DNA of 64,000 nt, from positions 948,431 through 1,012,430 of the forward strand of contig NZ_JARKMY010000010.1 of NCBI RefSeq assembly GCF_029360725.1, written 5' to 3'. Positions 25,699-34,420 of this stretch are shown here, piece by piece; within the stretch, counting starts at the first letter, position 1; every line of letters begins with the position of its first letter. The notes beneath the pieces were generated by a model that did no database searches, had not been told where the DNA came from, and worked only from the letters and a program-made list of their open reading frames with translations. The DNA comes from Chryseolinea sp. H1M3-3 (GTDB lineage: Bacteria; Bacteroidota; Bacteroidia; Cytophagales; Cyclobacteriaceae). The position numbers and the translations under genes are program-made.

Positions 25699-27072
25699 TT
25701 GACTCAAAAAAGGATTATTCAAATCATTCTTGTCCTTCTATCGATTGCGACATTTGTACATTTATTCCATTACTATGGTGGTCTTCAGTTTCCGCAGGAG
25801 CTTTTAATCGGAATCCGCTGGGTGGCGTGGGCTTTTGTTATTCTTTATGCCATTAACAAAAAATCCCTGACAACCTGGATTCTTGTCAGTATGATCATCG
25901 GGATTGAGATTGGGCTGAACTTTCCAGACTTTGCGCAAAACCTTTCAGTATTAAGTAAAATATTTCTACGGCTAATCAAGACGATTATAGCGCCAATCCT
26001 TTTTGCAACGCTGGTGGTGGGTATCGCAGGACATTCCAACCTTAAGCAGGTGGGGAGAATGGGGTGGAAATCCATTTTGTATTTTGAAGTAGTAACAACG
26101 CTTGCTCTTGTAATAGGAATTATCGCAATTAACATTACTAAAGCTGGTGCCGGTATTATCCTTCCCGAAGGATTTAGTCAGGATTTACCGGAAGCGAAGG
26201 CTCAAGGGTGGCAAGACGTCATCCTGCATGTCTTTCCCGAAAATTTTATCAAATCAATTTATCATGGGGATGTATTACCCATTGTGCTTTTTAGCGTCAC
26301 ATTTGGAATTTCATTAGCGCTTTTATCTGAGCAAAAGAAGAAACCAATTTTAGATTTTACTGAAAGCCTGGCCGAAACGATGTTTAAATTCACCAACATC
26401 ATTATGCATTTTGCGCCTTTTGGCGTCGGAGCTGCCATCGCTGTAACAGTCGGTCATCTGGGAATAGACATACTTACTTCCTTACTAAAATTGCTGTTTA
26501 CATTATACGGAGCGTTACTTTTATTTTTATTTGGTGTACTGTTACCCATCGCCCTATTGGTCAAAGTTCCTATTCGAAAGTTTTTTCGTGCCATCTCGGA
26601 ACCTGTCTCCATTGCTTTTGCTACAACAAGTTCGGAGTCTGCTCTTCCAAAAGCGATGGAGAATATGGAAAAATTGGGCGTGCCTCGAAAGATCGTTTCA
26701 TTTGTTCTTCCTACAGGCTATACTTTTAACTTAGATGGCAGTACACTATATCTCTCGTTAGCTTCAGTCTTCGTGGCACAAGCTGCCAACATTGACTTAT
26801 CTATTGGTGACCAGGTTCTGATGGTGTTTACATTAATGCTAACCAGCAAAGGCGTGGCAGGCGTACCGCGTGCCACCTTAGTCATCTTGTTAGGCACTGC
26901 GGCGTCTTTTGGGTTACCCCTCTGGCCGATTATGGCAATTCTCGGAATAGATGAATTGATGGATATGGCACGGACCTCGGTCAATGTGATCGGAAATTGC
27001 CTAGCCACAATCATCATCGCTAAATGGGAGGGCGAGTATAAGGAACCTGAGGGTGAGTTGAATTTTGATTAA
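25699..27072 (+). CDS. gltP: Dicarboxylate/amino acid:cation symporter
   Basis: Inner-membrane transporter of the DAACS family (glutamate, aspartate or C4-dicarboxylates with Na+ or H+). The 457 residues show the family signatures: FLRLIKTIIAPILFATLVVGIAG (about 89-111), the serine-rich hairpin ATTSSESALPKAMENM (about 312-327), GYTFNLDGSTLY (about 342-353) and late GVAGVPRATLVIL. The start is a TTG at 25699 (MTQKRIIQIIL); the next in-frame Met is over 50 residues in, beyond the first helices, so TTG is preferred. It is divergent from nfu and convergent with aroC (15-base gap). Substrate not determinable. Confidence 0.9.
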   Translation: MTQKRIIQIILVLLSIATFVHLFHYYGGLQFPQELLIGIRWVAWAFVILYAINKKSLTTWILVSMIIGIEIGLNFPDFAQNLSVLSKIFLRLIKTIIAPILFATLVVGIAGHSNLKQVGRMGWKSILYFEVVTTLALVIGIIAINITKAGAGIILPEGFSQDLPEAKAQGWQDVILHVFPENFIKSIYHGDVLPIVLFSVTFGISLALLSEQKKKPILDFTESLAETMFKFTNIIMHFAPFGVGAAIAVTVGHLGIDILTSLLKLLFTLYGALLLFLFGVLLPIALLVKVPIRKFFRAISEPVSIAFATTSSESALPKAMENMEKLGVPRKIVSFVLPTGYTFNLDGSTLYLSLASVFVAQAANIDLSIGDQVLMVFTLMLTSKGVAGVPRATLVILLGTAASFGLPLWPIMAILGIDELMDMARTSVNVIGNCLATIIIAKWEGEYKEPEGELNFD

Positions 27073-27087
27073 CTCCCGCCGATGGGC

Positions 27088-28170
27088 TTATACTGCTTCT
27101 ATTTTTGAACTTCTGTTCCTTAATAAAAAATCAGCCAACACAAGCGCCGCCATAGCTTCTACGATGGGTACAGCGCGAGGCAAAACACATGGGTCGTGTC
27201 GTCCTTTTCCACTGACGGTCGTTTCATTACCTTGCTTGTCTACACTGCTTTGGTCCTGCATGATCGTTGCGACAGGTTTGAAGGCAACGTTAAAATAAAT
27301 ATCTTCTCCGTTGGATATACCGCCTTGAATACCACCCGAAAAGTTTGTGCGGGTCCTGATTCTTCCCGCGTCATTATAAAATTCGTCGTTATGTTTTGAC
27401 CCACGCAATTTTACGCCTTCAAAGCCACTTCCATATTCAAAACCCTTTACGGCATTGATGCCCAGCATCGCCTTACCTAATTCTGCATGAAGTTTATCAA
27501 ACACCGGTTCACCCAATCCTACCGGTGTATTTCGAATAACACAAGTAACAAGTCCTCCAATTGTGTCCCGATCCAAACGTACCTGGTCTATAAGTGCAAT
27601 CATTTTTTCTGCTGTTACCGGATCAGGACAGCGAACAATATTTTCCTCTGTTCGCGACAGATCAAGTTGGGTATAATGTGGTGCTGTTATTTCGCCAACG
27701 GTAGATACATAAGCATGAATATCAATGCCGTGTTTCTTTAACAGCAATTTGGCAATTGCACCAGCAGCGACACGAGCAGCAGTTTCTCGCGCTGAACTAC
27801 GGCCCCCTCCTCGATAATCACGATGTCCATACTTAGATTCATATGTATAATCAGCATGAGAAGGGCGAAATGTTTCAGCTATATGTCCATAATCCTTACT
27901 TCGCTGATCCTGATTTTCAATTAACAAAGCAATAGGCGTACCGGTAGATTTTCCTTCAAATACCCCGGAAAGAATTTTAAAAACATCATCCTCCTTCCGT
28001 TGGGTTGTGATTTTACTTTGACCAGGCTTTCTACGATTAAGTTCCGATTGAATAAAGACTTCATCAATTTCTAATCCCGCCGGGCAACCGTCGATGGTTA
28101 CACCAATAGCCGGACCGTGGGATTCGCCAAAAGTTGTAATTCTAAAAATTGTTCCGTAGGAATTAGACAT
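27088..28170 (-). CDS. aroC: Chorismate synthase
   Basis: Final step of the shikimate pathway: EPSP to chorismate, using reduced FMN. The 360-residue protein shows all three family signatures: [20 protein letters not shown] (residues 13-32), the central [21 protein letters not shown] (about 122-142) and the C-terminal [17 protein letters not shown] region with [20 protein letters not shown]. Conserved His (GESHG) and Ser/Arg residues are present. It appears monocistronic: the 15-base gap downstream is convergent and 122 bases lie upstream before batD. Confidence 0.97.
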   Translation of the reverse strand: MSNSYGTIFRITTFGESHGPAIGVTIDGCPAGLEIDEVFIQSELNRRKPGQSKITTQRKEDDVFKILSGVFEGKSTGTPIALLIENQDQRSKDYGHIAETFRPSHADYTYESKYGHRDYRGGGRSSARETAARVAAGAIAKLLLKKHGIDIHAYVSTVGEITAPHYTQLDLSRTEENIVRCPDPVTAEKMIALIDQVRLDRDTIGGLVTCVIRNTPVGLGEPVFDKLHAELGKAMLGINAVKGFEYGSGFEGVKLRGSKHNDEFYNDAGRIRTRTNFSGGIQGGISNGEDIYFNVAFKPVATIMQDQSSVDKQGNETTVSGKGRHDPCVLPRAVPIVEAMAALVLADFLLRNRSSKIEAV

Positions 28171-28292
28171 TCGGTTGGACGTTTTGCATTGTTGATTTTT
28201 GATTGATAGTTTTCACCATTAACAATTTTTAAATTTTGAATGAGATAAGTCTGATGGGGTATGATGCAATGGTGAATCTAAGCTACAATCCA

Positions 28293-29729
28293 TTATTTTC
28301 GGAGCACAAGATAAGCGGAAGCCGCTAACATCACCAAAATAAAGCTATTGAATGCCCAACTTTGCCAGTCGTCATTTTCTACTATTTTTAAAGTATTGTC
28401 GGCACCGTCGATTTTGTCATAAAAATTTCCCACATCGCTTGCCTGAATAGCTTCATTTTTTTTGCTTTCACCCGATACATTGACGATTAATTTCGACCTT
28501 AACGTATCGTACTTTTTGATGCGCGGATTAAAGAATACCCATTGGAAATAGTCCCCCAGCTTATATTTTCCAGGCTCTTTCGGGATCATAAAATAGTCGA
28601 AGGATTTGGTTCCCGTAACCCTGTTGTTCTGCCGATTGATATCCTGCCTCACATTCGGTTCATAAAATTCAAAATGCTCATCTCCTTTTACATTTGGTTT
28701 AGTTATGGCAGAAATATTTCCTTCGCCATAGATGTTAAAATTATAGCCCGCACTTCTCCCGGTCTCCAGCTCTTTGCTCCTGATTCTCTCATCCAATCGA
28801 TAGTCACCGACGGCGACTGAATTTTTAAGTGGATGGGGTGGCAATTCTTTCACCTTTATACGCTTTGCTTTGGTATAAAATGTTTTGAAATCTTCCTGTC
28901 GATTTTGTCCAAAATAAGATGGATTTTTCGCCACCTTATACTTGATCATCTCCAGGCCAACACTCGGAAATTTGATAGGCTCCGTATTCAAAGGGTAATA
29001 GGTTGCCTGATAAATTTTGTATTGGGTGTAATCACGGCCATTAATTTTTACATTCTCGCCGTCTATGTTCTCTATGTTGAAATTCTCCTCCCAACACGTT
29101 GTTGGCTTGATCTTCTTCAGGATTTCTGCCAGCTGCCTGCCTAACTCATAAAATTGCATTTGCGCGCGATTTTCCTGCGAGACGAAAAACGAAAGTGTGG
29201 TATTAAATCCCTCCCCAATATAGACCTCATCCTTGCTGGCGGTAATGGCTAAAAAAGCATCTTCCTTGATATCCACAAATTCAGTTTCACCCTCACCAAA
29301 AAAATCATCTGCCGGGCTTCTATCAAAGAAATTTCTAAAAGGATCTCTTTGTTGCTGTTGCTGTGGTGCTCCTATTTTTACTTTTTTTCCTGGTACGGAA
29401 ACCGGTTTATCGTTGACTTTCATAGTGAATGAGGGAACCGTAATGGTACCCTGTTGCATAGGCATGTAAGTCATGATAACACTCTGGGAGGATGAGATTT
29501 GTCCGTTGACGATATTGGTGGTGGATTGAGTTGACTGTCCTCTTTTTCTGAAACCTTTTATTTCCGGAAAGTTGTCATAACTTTTCAATCTATCATTTTG
29601 CACGGTCACTGTTATAGTCCACGCCTGATTTTCGGCAATCTCGCTTGGGCCAAGAGTGACTTGAACCTGCTGAGCGGCAGCCGTTAGCGAAATGCTAAAA
29701 AGTAATAAAAGATTAAAAAAAAGCTTCAT
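28293..29729 (-). CDS. batD: BatD-family oxygen-tolerance protein
   Basis: Exported membrane protein of the Bat (Bacteroides aerotolerance) family, 478 residues. Signal peptide to about residue 19 (SLTAAAQ). The region after it, VTLGPSEIAENQAWTITVTVQNDRL, starts a series of immunoglobulin-like domains, and the block STTNIVNGQISSSQSVIMTY (about 72-91) is highly typical of BatD. A single C-terminal helix (about 457-475, FNSFILVMLAASAYLVL) anchors it to the inner membrane, leaving the bulk in the periplasm. A glutamine run (QQQQQ) sits near residue 126. BatA, BatB and the MoxR ATPase that normally accompany it are not in the window. Confidence 0.9.
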   Translation of the reverse strand: MKLFFNLLLLFSISLTAAAQQVQVTLGPSEIAENQAWTITVTVQNDRLKSYDNFPEIKGFRKRGQSTQSTTNIVNGQISSSQSVIMTYMPMQQGTITVPSFTMKVNDKPVSVPGKKVKIGAPQQQQQRDPFRNFFDRSPADDFFGEGETEFVDIKEDAFLAITASKDEVYIGEGFNTTLSFFVSQENRAQMQFYELGRQLAEILKKIKPTTCWEENFNIENIDGENVKINGRDYTQYKIYQATYYPLNTEPIKFPSVGLEMIKYKVAKNPSYFGQNRQEDFKTFYTKAKRIKVKELPPHPLKNSVAVGDYRLDERIRSKELETGRSAGYNFNIYGEGNISAITKPNVKGDEHFEFYEPNVRQDINRQNNRVTGTKSFDYFMIPKEPGKYKLGDYFQWVFFNPRIKKYDTLRSKLIVNVSGESKKNEAIQASDVGNFYDKIDGADNTLKIVENDDWQSWAFNSFILVMLAASAYLVLRK

Positions 29730-29775
29730 CGAAAAAATTCCCCATAATTGTTATTCTTTTACTATCTAGCGCGAA

Positions 29776-29783
29776 CAAAAATA
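29776..29783 (-). promoter_or_regulatory. Candidate -7 element of batD
   Basis: TATTTTTG on the minus strand matches TAnnTTTG and lies 47 bases before the batD ATG. No -33 TTG is found at the usual spacing. Confidence 0.3.
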
Positions 29784-29843
29784 GGGCAATAGAATAATAA
29801 CCCTAGGAACCAATCGTTCTAATTTTTGTTTTAAACCAATAAA

Positions 29844-29894
29844 AATCGTTGAAATGACGTTTTTTTATAATGGTAAACGAAATTCTCAACGATT
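29844..29894 (+). other. Nested inverted repeats, possible structured leader
   Basis: AATCGTTGA (29844-29852) pairs perfectly with TCAACGATT (29886-29894). Inside it CGTTT (29858-29862) pairs with AAACG (29875-29879). The result is a two-stem element with a small internal loop and a 12-base apical loop, 77 bases upstream of a 61-residue gene. It could be a structured 5' leader or an operator. The rest of the 240-base gap (29730-29971) is AT-rich with no other recognisable feature. Confidence 0.35.
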
Positions 29895-29971
29895 CTTTTA
29901 CATGAAAAAACAATTTTATAAATTAACAGTTGTTAGGAAGTCTATTTTTTTATCTCTTTAAATGTTAGTCC

Positions 29972-30157
29972 ATGTTAAATTATGTGAAGACAGTACTCAC
30001 AAAGGTGAGTTTTAGTGCTCTTCTCTTTGAAAAAGAGCTCCGTAAAGCCATGAAAGTATTAGTGGCTGATGAAGTAAACGAACTCAAACGCTGGTGTTAC
30101 ACCCGATTTGGGACTGAGCATGAAGCTATTTTAAACAGATGCTTTTTAGCAGTTTAA
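29972..30157 (+). CDS. Small protein of unknown function, 61 residues
   Basis: A 61-codon frame starting at ATG 29972 (MLNYVKTVLTKVSF). It is predicted helical and amphipathic, with a dense charged middle (FEKELRKAMKVLVADEVNELKRWCYTRFG) and no signal peptide or membrane segment, so it should be cytosolic. It lies alone between batD and queG on the opposite strand to both, and is followed 26 bases later by a strong terminator, which together with its protein-like composition argues for a real gene. It resembles short conserved hypothetical proteins I recall in Cytophagales, but no family can be named. The leader contains nested inverted repeats. Confidence 0.6.
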   Translation: MLNYVKTVLTKVSFSALLFEKELRKAMKVLVADEVNELKRWCYTRFGTEHEAILNRCFLAV

Positions 30158-30180
30158 AAACCAAAAACGAAAAAAAAAGA

Positions 30181-30208
30181 AAGGGCCCTCAAAAAATCGA
30201 GGGCCTTT
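30181..30208. terminator. Bidirectional terminator between small gene and queG
   Basis: GGCCCTC (30184-30190) and GAGGGCC (30199-30205) form a GC-rich stem with an 8-base loop. It is flanked by a long A run on the left and TTT on the right, so it gives a U tract on both strands: stronger for queG (minus) and weaker for the 61-residue gene (plus). Confidence 0.85.
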
Positions 30209-30213
30209 ATGTT

Positions 30214-31161
30214 TTAAGTAAGTTTGGGTTCATCGGCTTCAAGAAATGCAATATTTCGTTTAAGACCTTCGAGCTTCGTTCTTTGAACAGCCGATTTTCC
30301 AAATACCTTTTTAAAGACATCGTTTGTAATTTCCTTCCACTCCTGCTTAGACATTTTTGATAGTTCTTCGCCAGGATTAAACCGAGGCTCGTGGTGGGTT
30401 TTTGAAAAACTATTCCATGGGCAAACATCCTGACAGATGTCACAGCCAAAAATCCAATTTTCAAATTTTCCCTTTACGTCATTTGGAATAGATTCTTTCA
30501 ACTCGATCGTAAAGTAAGAAATGCATTTGCTTCCGTCAACAACATACGGTTGGGCTATAGCCTCCGTTGGGCATGCGTCAATGCAAGCCGTGCATGTTCC
30601 ACAGAAATCCTTTATCGGCTGATCATATTCCAATGGCAAATCAATAATTAACTCAGCAATAAAAAAGAAACTTCCCATCTCGCGGTTAAGCAATAAACTG
30701 TTTTTTCCGATCCAACCCAGACCACTTCGTTTTGCCAAGGCACGTTCCATCACAGGTGCAGAATCTACAAATGCGCGCCCATGAATCTCTCCTATTTTCA
30801 ATTGCAGAGCGTCCATTAACATTTTTAGTTTTTCTTTTATCACCACATGGTAATCTTCACCATATGCATATTTGGAAATTTTATAATTATCGTCACGCGC
30901 AAGATCTTTTTGGGGAAAGTAGTTATACAGCAGACTTATGACCGATTTAGCCCCTGGGACGAGCAAAGTAGGATCGAGACGTTTATCAAAATAATTTTCG
31001 AGATAGCTCATTTTACCTTGGTATCTTCTATTAAGCCATTCCTCTAACTGTGGTGCTTCATCTTTTAGAAATTCAGCTTTGGATATACCACAAAAACTGA
31101 AACCGAGATTGGCGGCTTCACCTTTGATGAGATCTGAGTAGCGTTGAAGTGATAAATCCAA
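30214..31161 (-). CDS. queG: Epoxyqueuosine reductase
   Basis: Cobalamin- and iron-sulfur-dependent reductase that converts epoxyqueuosine to queuosine in tRNA wobble positions. The 315 residues contain the DUF1730 cobalamin domain (about residues 10-160; [15 protein letters not shown] near 142-156) and two 4Fe-4S motifs: [15 protein letters not shown] (about 188-202) and [11 protein letters not shown] (about 240-250). These are the standard QueG ligands. Gene length is shorter than E. coli QueG (about 380), because it lacks the C-terminal HEAT-like extension, as in many other bacteria. It ends at a bidirectional terminator. Confidence 0.94.
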   Translation of the reverse strand: MDLSLQRYSDLIKGEAANLGFSFCGISKAEFLKDEAPQLEEWLNRRYQGKMSYLENYFDKRLDPTLLVPGAKSVISLLYNYFPQKDLARDDNYKISKYAYGEDYHVVIKEKLKMLMDALQLKIGEIHGRAFVDSAPVMERALAKRSGLGWIGKNSLLLNREMGSFFFIAELIIDLPLEYDQPIKDFCGTCTACIDACPTEAIAQPYVVDGSKCISYFTIELKESIPNDVKGKFENWIFGCDICQDVCPWNSFSKTHHEPRFNPGEELSKMSKQEWKEITNDVFKKVFGKSAVQRTKLEGLKRNIAFLEADEPKLT

Positions 31162-31353
31162 CTTTCTAAAACTTAAAGGCCAATACTATTTTTTTCAATC
31201 CGTAAATTTATTTAAGAAAAACCATTCACCTTTGAAATAAATAAAGTCTGATAATTCAGAACAAACCACAAAACTTTTGTTTTTAAAAGTACACAACACA
31301 CATAGCATTGAATAAATTCTGATTCAGACTCCAAATACCCAAACTGACTGGTT

Positions 31354-32562
31354 ATGAAATACTTTTTAATCAAAAATATACGCACACTTTTAATTGCGCT
31401 AACGGTAATTGTTAGTGCCTGCAACAGTGACAACGACCCTCAACCTAGTAATGAACAATTCCTGGTAAGTTCGGAATTTGTTTACGCTACTACAGCCGCT
31501 CAGTTAAAACTGTTGATTCAATTTGCGGGTATTGATGTTAACCCCAATGAATTTCTCTATGACATAGAAATTTACAAAGTAACCTACACCACATCATATG
31601 ATGAGGGTACCATAACCGCTTCAGGCTTAATTGCACTTCCTAAGACGACTCAGGAAGTCGGAATGTTGAGCTTTCATCACGGTACACTCACAAATCGAGC
31701 TGACGCGCCATCCAATTTTTCAGCAAGCGACTATAATGCGATCTCTTATGCCGCGATGGCTTCAGTGGGATTTATTGGTGTTATTCCTGATTACCTTGGC
31801 TTCGGCAGTTCTTCAAGCATCCTTCATCCTTACTATGTGGAGGAACTCACAGCATCTTCCGTAATTGATATGCTAAAAGCTGCTACTGAATTGGCCCGGC
31901 AAAAAAATATTCAATTTAATGGGAAGCTTTTTCTGGCTGGATATTCTGAAGGAGGTTATGCAACAATGGCAACGCACAAGGCCATCGAAGAAAACCCTCT
32001 CGATGGGTTTACGCTCACCGCTTCTTTCCCAGGTGCTGGAGCCTATGACTTGAAAGGAATGCAGCAACATATTTTCAATCTTCAGGAATACACTGATCCT
32101 CATTATCTAGCCTACATGGCACGTGCGTATCAGCTACATTATGATCGAGACAATTTGTTAACGGACTTTTTTAACGAACCTTATGCCTCACGGATTCCAG
32201 GTTTGTTCGATGGACAAAAAGGAGCAGATGCAATCAATTCGCAACTCACCCCAGTGATCGCGGACCTTATTCAGGGAGATGTATTAACGGGTATTGATAC
32301 CGATCCTCAATATCAATATCTGTCGGACGCTTTTACCGAAAATAGTTTAACCGACTGGAAACCTGAAGTGAAAATGTTTATGTATCATGGCTTATCAGAT
32401 GCAACTGTGCCCTATCAAAATTCAGTAGATACCTTTAATAAATTAATTTCCAACGGTGCGTCTACTAGCGACATTTCCTTAACCCCTTTAGAAGGAACAC
32501 ATAGTTCTGCCATAGAGCCGTATATCGCTGATATCATCGGAAAACTTTTGTCTTTAAAGTAA
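31354..32562 (+). CDS. Alpha/beta-hydrolase lipoprotein
   Basis: Exported esterase- or lipase-like protein, 402 residues, with a lipobox VSAC (Cys23) so it is likely tethered to the membrane. The hydrolase core has the nucleophile elbow GYSEGG (Ser near residue 198), a strand-turn FHHGT near residue 112 that resembles an oxyanion region, and candidate late acid and base: MYHGLSDATVPYQ (Asp) and EGTHSSAI (His) near the C terminus. The architecture fits the secretory lipase/prolyl-oligopeptidase-like family. The preceding 191-base gap holds no strong signal. It is convergent with the DUF2071 gene (9-base gap). Substrate unknown. Confidence 0.82.
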   Translation: MKYFLIKNIRTLLIALTVIVSACNSDNDPQPSNEQFLVSSEFVYATTAAQLKLLIQFAGIDVNPNEFLYDIEIYKVTYTTSYDEGTITASGLIALPKTTQEVGMLSFHHGTLTNRADAPSNFSASDYNAISYAAMASVGFIGVIPDYLGFGSSSSILHPYYVEELTASSVIDMLKAATELARQKNIQFNGKLFLAGYSEGGYATMATHKAIEENPLDGFTLTASFPGAGAYDLKGMQQHIFNLQEYTDPHYLAYMARAYQLHYDRDNLLTDFFNEPYASRIPGLFDGQKGADAINSQLTPVIADLIQGDVLTGIDTDPQYQYLSDAFTENSLTDWKPEVKMFMYHGLSDATVPYQNSVDTFNKLISNGASTSDISLTPLEGTHSSAIEPYIADIIGKLLSLK

Positions 32563-32571
32563 GATATGCTT

Positions 32572-33285
32572 CTATAGTATAAAGCCTCCCCTTACAATAA
32601 CTTCCGATCCTTCGGCTAAAAAAACGGACAGTGGTTTTTCGTATTTCAATAAATGAAATTCAGTTCCATATAGGTTACCAAAATCAACATCGATGTGGTA
32701 GTCTTTAACCGGATACACTTCCCAACGTGGATGAGCAACTTCATACGCTGATGTTTTAGATGGGTTAATTTTGGGGTATCCCCAATAATGTTCCGTGATA
32801 AATTCTTCTTCACTTCCCAGTAAAAAATCCTGTGATGGTTTACCAGCTTTAACTTCAATCGAGTTCCATTTCAATTTTTGCTTCCATCGGTATTCAACAT
32901 TTAAAGACGCATGGGAGTCTTCCCAAACATGGGTCATAGGCAATGTCTGGTAATGCTCTCCATACACAGCATTTGCAACAAATGTTAGCGCAGGCCGAGG
33001 AACAATTTCTTTAATAAATACCACACCGCGTTTCAATCCTTCAACCGGATCGTGGTACTTAACGTAAAATCTCAAATTAACCTCTTCAAAATTGATGTGA
33101 TACGGCACTTTAAAGCCCTTCACAGTTGTGTTCAAAAACATAAACCCAACTAAACTCACATAGCACGTTCCATTCCACAAGTCGAGCTCTGTTTTCGCGG
33201 GGAGATATTTTGAAAGCAAAGAAGGCTGAATGGCATAGTTTGCCAAAGCCAGTTTACGCCATTCAGCTTTGAGAAAATTTTGCAT
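32572..33285 (-). CDS. DUF2071 (YqjF-like) protein
   Basis: A 237-residue cytosolic protein of the DUF2071/YqjF family: the family's opening pattern is seen (W-R-K-L-ALANYAIQPSLLSKYLP), then YVSLVGFMFLNTTVKGFKVPYHINFEEVNLRFYV split over residues 42-75, and the C-terminal strand region ending VIVRGGFIL. The fold is acetoacetate-decarboxylase-like; YqjF's biochemical role is not established. It lies three bases after a sugar nucleotidyltransferase gene, so the two are one transcript. Confidence 0.8.
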   Translation of the reverse strand: MQNFLKAEWRKLALANYAIQPSLLSKYLPAKTELDLWNGTCYVSLVGFMFLNTTVKGFKVPYHINFEEVNLRFYVKYHDPVEGLKRGVVFIKEIVPRPALTFVANAVYGEHYQTLPMTHVWEDSHASLNVEYRWKQKLKWNSIEVKAGKPSQDFLLGSEEEFITEHYWGYPKINPSKTSAYEVAHPRWEVYPVKDYHIDVDFGNLYGTEFHLLKYEKPLSVFLAEGSEVIVRGGFIL

Positions 33286-33288
33286 TCG

Positions 33289-34209
33289 TTACCCCCAAAG
33301 TTTTTCAGGATATGTACCAAATGCAATCTGGAGTTTAATCTTTTGAGAAACTTCTTCTTTATCTTCTTTATATGTGACACCAAACCAATTATTGCTACCG
33401 GAGATAATTCGCACTTTACCAGCGTTCTTTCTGATCAATTCATTTACAATAAGTGGTATGTAAAATTCAGATTTAATATTGGTATGATTGTCGCGCAAGA
33501 AATTTTGAAACTCCTTTGCAGCAAACTCAAATATATCAGGATGGAATCCCCAAAAATTCATGGATGTTGGAACATCCGGACTTAATTCATGATCGCCTTC
33601 TTTCTCTTTAGCAATTATTTTTCCGTTTTGCTTTACGATGGTCGTGCGTTCCACTACTGACTTTAAAAACCCATCGAAATCACGTTCCCCACAGCCCCGC
33701 GAAACACTTCCATGTTCTGACAAAACATCTTTCAATGTATAACCAACCATGGCGTGTGCACCTTTATCTTCTTTCTGAAAAAAATCGGCCACTGCTATAA
33801 AAGATTCTTTCCCGTAAAAGTCATCTGCATTTATTACCACGAATGGCTCTTTAATTACGTCACGCGCGCATAGCATCGCATGACCCGTTCCCCAAGGTTT
33901 AACTCGTTCAGGGTTTCGATATTCCGCGGGTATAAGCTTGTCGAGTGATTGGATAACAAAGTCAACTTCAACTTTACCTTCGAGCTTGTGAAGGAATTTT
34001 TCTTTAACGGCTTCAAGTATTTCTTCTCGTACTATAAATACGATTTTTGTAAATCCAGCGCGGATGGCATCAAATAAAGAGTAATCCATGATCGTTTCGC
34101 CATGCGGACCAAATCCATCGATTTGTTTTATTCCACCATAACGGCTGCCAATTCCAGCGGCCAGTACTAGAAGTGTAAGTTTTTTTTGCGTGTTGCTTGG
34201 AGTGTCCAT
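33289..34209 (-). CDS. Sugar nucleotidyltransferase-like protein
   Basis: NTP-transferase (GT-A-like) fold, 306 residues. The nucleotide-binding block LVLAAGIGSRYGGIKQID is at residues 13-30 and differs from RmlA/GlmU by the RYGG-K spacing. A metal-binding type VINADDFYG is near residue 128 and KPWGTGHAMLCARD near residue 105. The sugar and nucleotide are not predictable. It forms an operon with the DUF2071 gene and is divergent from a FucP-type sugar transporter, with a LacI-like palindrome in the gap, so a role in using an imported sugar is plausible. Confidence 0.8.
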   Translation of the reverse strand: MDTPSNTQKKLTLLVLAAGIGSRYGGIKQIDGFGPHGETIMDYSLFDAIRAGFTKIVFIVREEILEAVKEKFLHKLEGKVEVDFVIQSLDKLIPAEYRNPERVKPWGTGHAMLCARDVIKEPFVVINADDFYGKESFIAVADFFQKEDKGAHAMVGYTLKDVLSEHGSVSRGCGERDFDGFLKSVVERTTIVKQNGKIIAKEKEGDHELSPDVPTSMNFWGFHPDIFEFAAKEFQNFLRDNHTNIKSEFYIPLIVNELIRKNAGKVRIISGSNNWFGVTYKEDKEEVSQKIKLQIAFGTYPEKLWG

Positions 34210-34242
34210 CGGAGTTTAGTTTTTTCAACTGTTTTTACCTTC

Positions 34243-34256
34243 TGTTTGCGCAAACA
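34243..34256. promoter_or_regulatory. LacI-family-like operator, perfect palindrome
   Basis: TGTTTGCGCAAACA is a perfect 14-bp palindrome with a central CG, the form of LacI/GalR-family operators. It lies in the 211-base region between the divergent nucleotidyltransferase and sugar transporter genes, 34 bases upstream of the former. A shorter imperfect palindrome GAATGACCATTC follows at 34281-34292. No LacI-family gene is in the window. Confidence 0.5.
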
Positions 34257-34420
34257 TTATTTATATTTATTAAGCGAACAGAATGACCATTCTAAAAAAA
34301 TGATGAAATTGAAAGTTTAACAATTTTTAAAAGTCCAAAAATAGAGTTTTAACTGAATTTATGTGTAAAGCACGCCGATACCTTCACTGTTCGGACAATC
34401 AAATCTAAAAACCAACCTAA

